Translations under genes and position numbers: made by a program
Shown: positions 62,571-64,000 of the stretch, in pieces
Position numbering within the stretch: position 1 is the stretch's first letter
Layout: every line of letters begins with the position of its first letter
The notes under the pieces: generated by a model
Database searches by the model: none
The model's input: the letters and a program-made list of their open reading frames with translations, nothing else
Told to the model about the DNA's origin: nothing
Source: Tupaia tana
Taxonomy: Eukaryota > Chordata > Mammalia > Scandentia > Tupaiidae
Length of the DNA stretch: 64,000 nt
NCBI GenBank assembly: GCA_026018925.1
Contig: JAKSZU010000002.1
Coordinates: 87,944,475-88,008,474 of the forward strand
Direction of reading: 5' to 3'

Positions 62571-62834
62571 TTTTTTTTTTTTTTTTAGGAGAGGTTTTTG
62601 CTATAGGGCACGTGCGCTTGCCAGAAAGACAGAGACAGAGAGACAGAAAGCGAGAAATCACCCCCTGGGGGGGATGGCCATGCTGCAATCCCTTCTCCTC
62701 CATTCTCCTCTCGGGATCTTGGGCACGCACGCACACGCCCCCAGCGTGAGTTTAAGCCACCGTGTCCGAGACTTGAACCGCAGTCTACTACATGGGAGTT
62801 CGGCAACATAGCCATTTTGCTAATTGCTGGTCCC
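62571..62834 (-). mobile_element. Long-type SINE with TSD
   Basis: ATTCTTCCCTCCTT at 62557-62570 and again from 62835. Ends CTAATTGCTGGTCCC. Confidence 0.93.
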
Positions 62835-62894
62835 ATTCTTCCCTCCTTCTAAACCACTGTCCACACTACAACTAGAATGATCTTTTAAAATACA

Positions 62895-63210
62895 AGTTTA
62901 ACCAGGGGTCAGGTGGTGGCACAGACGTAGTAAAGTGCACCAGGGGCCAGAGGTGACACAGTGGTAATCAAGTGTGACATTCTGCAAGGAACCCCACGTG
63001 CGAAGGTACCCAATTCAAGTCTGGAGATATCCCTGAGTCCTCTGGGCATGTGTGTGCCCATGATCCAGCACACATCTGCCTATGATCCAGAGCTAGGCAG
63101 AGGTGGACAGAGCTGGATGGAGGTTGATCTTGGCATCAGAACTGTTGGGGGTGCTGTCTGTCTCTACTCATAGAATAAAAAAAATTAGAGAAAAAAAAAA
63201 AAAAAAAAAC
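62895..63210 (+). mobile_element. Third-type SINE with two heads
   Basis: Two head-like starts, AGGGGTCAGGTGGTGGCACAG (62904) and AGGGGCCAGAGGTGACACAG (62942), then one body with GGCAGAGGTGGACAGAG, TGTTGGGGGTGCTGTC and an A tail. Either a partial dimer or one insertion beside a truncated copy. Confidence 0.7.
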
Positions 63211-63549
63211 TAACTGCAAGATGACTCCCAACCATTATGTGCAATTCCTAATAGCTCCTTGTCTTCTAAGATAATAAGTAAAATTATCATAGCTTACAAT
63301 GTCTTCTATGGCCTATCTACCACCAATTGAGTCCTTCAATGCAACACATTTTCTCTAGCTCTCTGTACTCTGGCCTGACACTCTCGGTCTTGTCCTACCA
63401 TCAAAGTTTATATTTTCTGTTTCCTTGACAATGGACAATTGGACCCTCCCCTCTCTGTGAAGTTCAAGTTAATGTTTCAAACTCTGGCTGAGTTGTCATT
63501 CTCTTTTGTATCCCTATTACGAGATGTCATAGAACCAGGTATCTTTTTT

Positions 63550-63740
63550 TAAAATAATTATTTCTTTAATTTTATTATTATTATTTTTACTATTATTTTT
63601 AACTTGCTATAGGACACATACACTCACCAGAGAGAGAGAGGCGAAGGAAAGAGAAAGCAAGTTGCCAGGTTTGGGACTCAAACTGTGATAAGCCATGTGG
63701 GAGTCAAGTACCTTAACCACAATGCCACTTGCTGACCCAC
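63550..63740 (-). mobile_element. Short-type SINE
   Basis: AT-rich tail, AACTTGCTATAGGACACATACACTC, (GA)n, then ACTTGCTGACCCA end. Confidence 0.8.
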
Positions 63741-64000
63741 CAGGTTATCGTTTTTATAAGATCTGATATAGTTAGAATTTAGAATTTTTCTCATTTAGGA
63801 ATGTTATCTTGATTACAATTTAATACCCATGTACTTAATAAATATATCTTACACTCCAAGCTGCAAGTTCAATAAGGTTAGAAATCTTGTTTATTTTTGC
63901 TCATCATCATCATATCTCACACAGAATAAGTGAAATAATGAATGCACCACAAAGAATGTAAGTTACTTAAAGTCAACATTAAAAAAAAAAAAGTAAAAAT

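Noticed and set aside
61647..64000. Search for the preceding SHPRH exon
   Set aside because: No translation resembling the SNF2 motif III region was found on the minus strand; it should lie beyond the window.

Overview
The window is from the nuclear genome of a placental mammal. One host gene was recognised: the 3' half of SHPRH (SNF2 histone-linker PHD RING helicase, an E3 ubiquitin ligase), on the minus strand. Nineteen coding exons lie between 61646 and 4947. All 18 introns are GT-AG. The exon phases chain without a break into 826 complete codons and a TGA stop. The encoded protein runs from the end of the first SNF2 ATPase lobe, through the long insert and the split C3HC4 RING finger, to helicase motifs V and VI and the C-terminus. 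The N-terminal half (linker-histone-like domain, PHD finger, motifs I-III) should lie beyond 64000.

Layout. 1 to about 3060 is downstream flank with old L1 and SINE debris. About 3065-4946 is the probable 3'UTR. 4947-61646 is the exon/intron body. 61647-64000 is the next upstream intron, with no exon seen. The largest introns are 26611-37688 and 14379-23873; they hold long LINE-derived stretches.

Most other material is transposon sequence. It includes dozens of copies of tRNA-derived SINEs in at least three structural types: a long type of about 260 bp, a short type of about 150 bp, and a third head type. Many of the long copies have preserved CpGs and clear target-site duplications (TSDs). 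There are also L2-like and old L1 fragments, MIRs, MaLR LTR sequence, hAT-Charlie and Tigger-like DNA transposons, and two palindromic MITE families. No Alu, B1/B2 or typical carnivore/ruminant SINE was seen. The SINE set recalls what has been described for colugos (Dermoptera), but that assignment is a memory-based guess and was not tested.

The most interesting object is at 27161-30123: a complete, TSD-flanked, ORF2-less L1 relative ('half-L1', HAL1-like) in the SHPRH intron. It has tandem 5' monomers, a GC-rich hairpin, an almost intact ORF1 and a duplicated 3' tail. Repeat family names are from memory and need a RepeatMasker/Dfam check.
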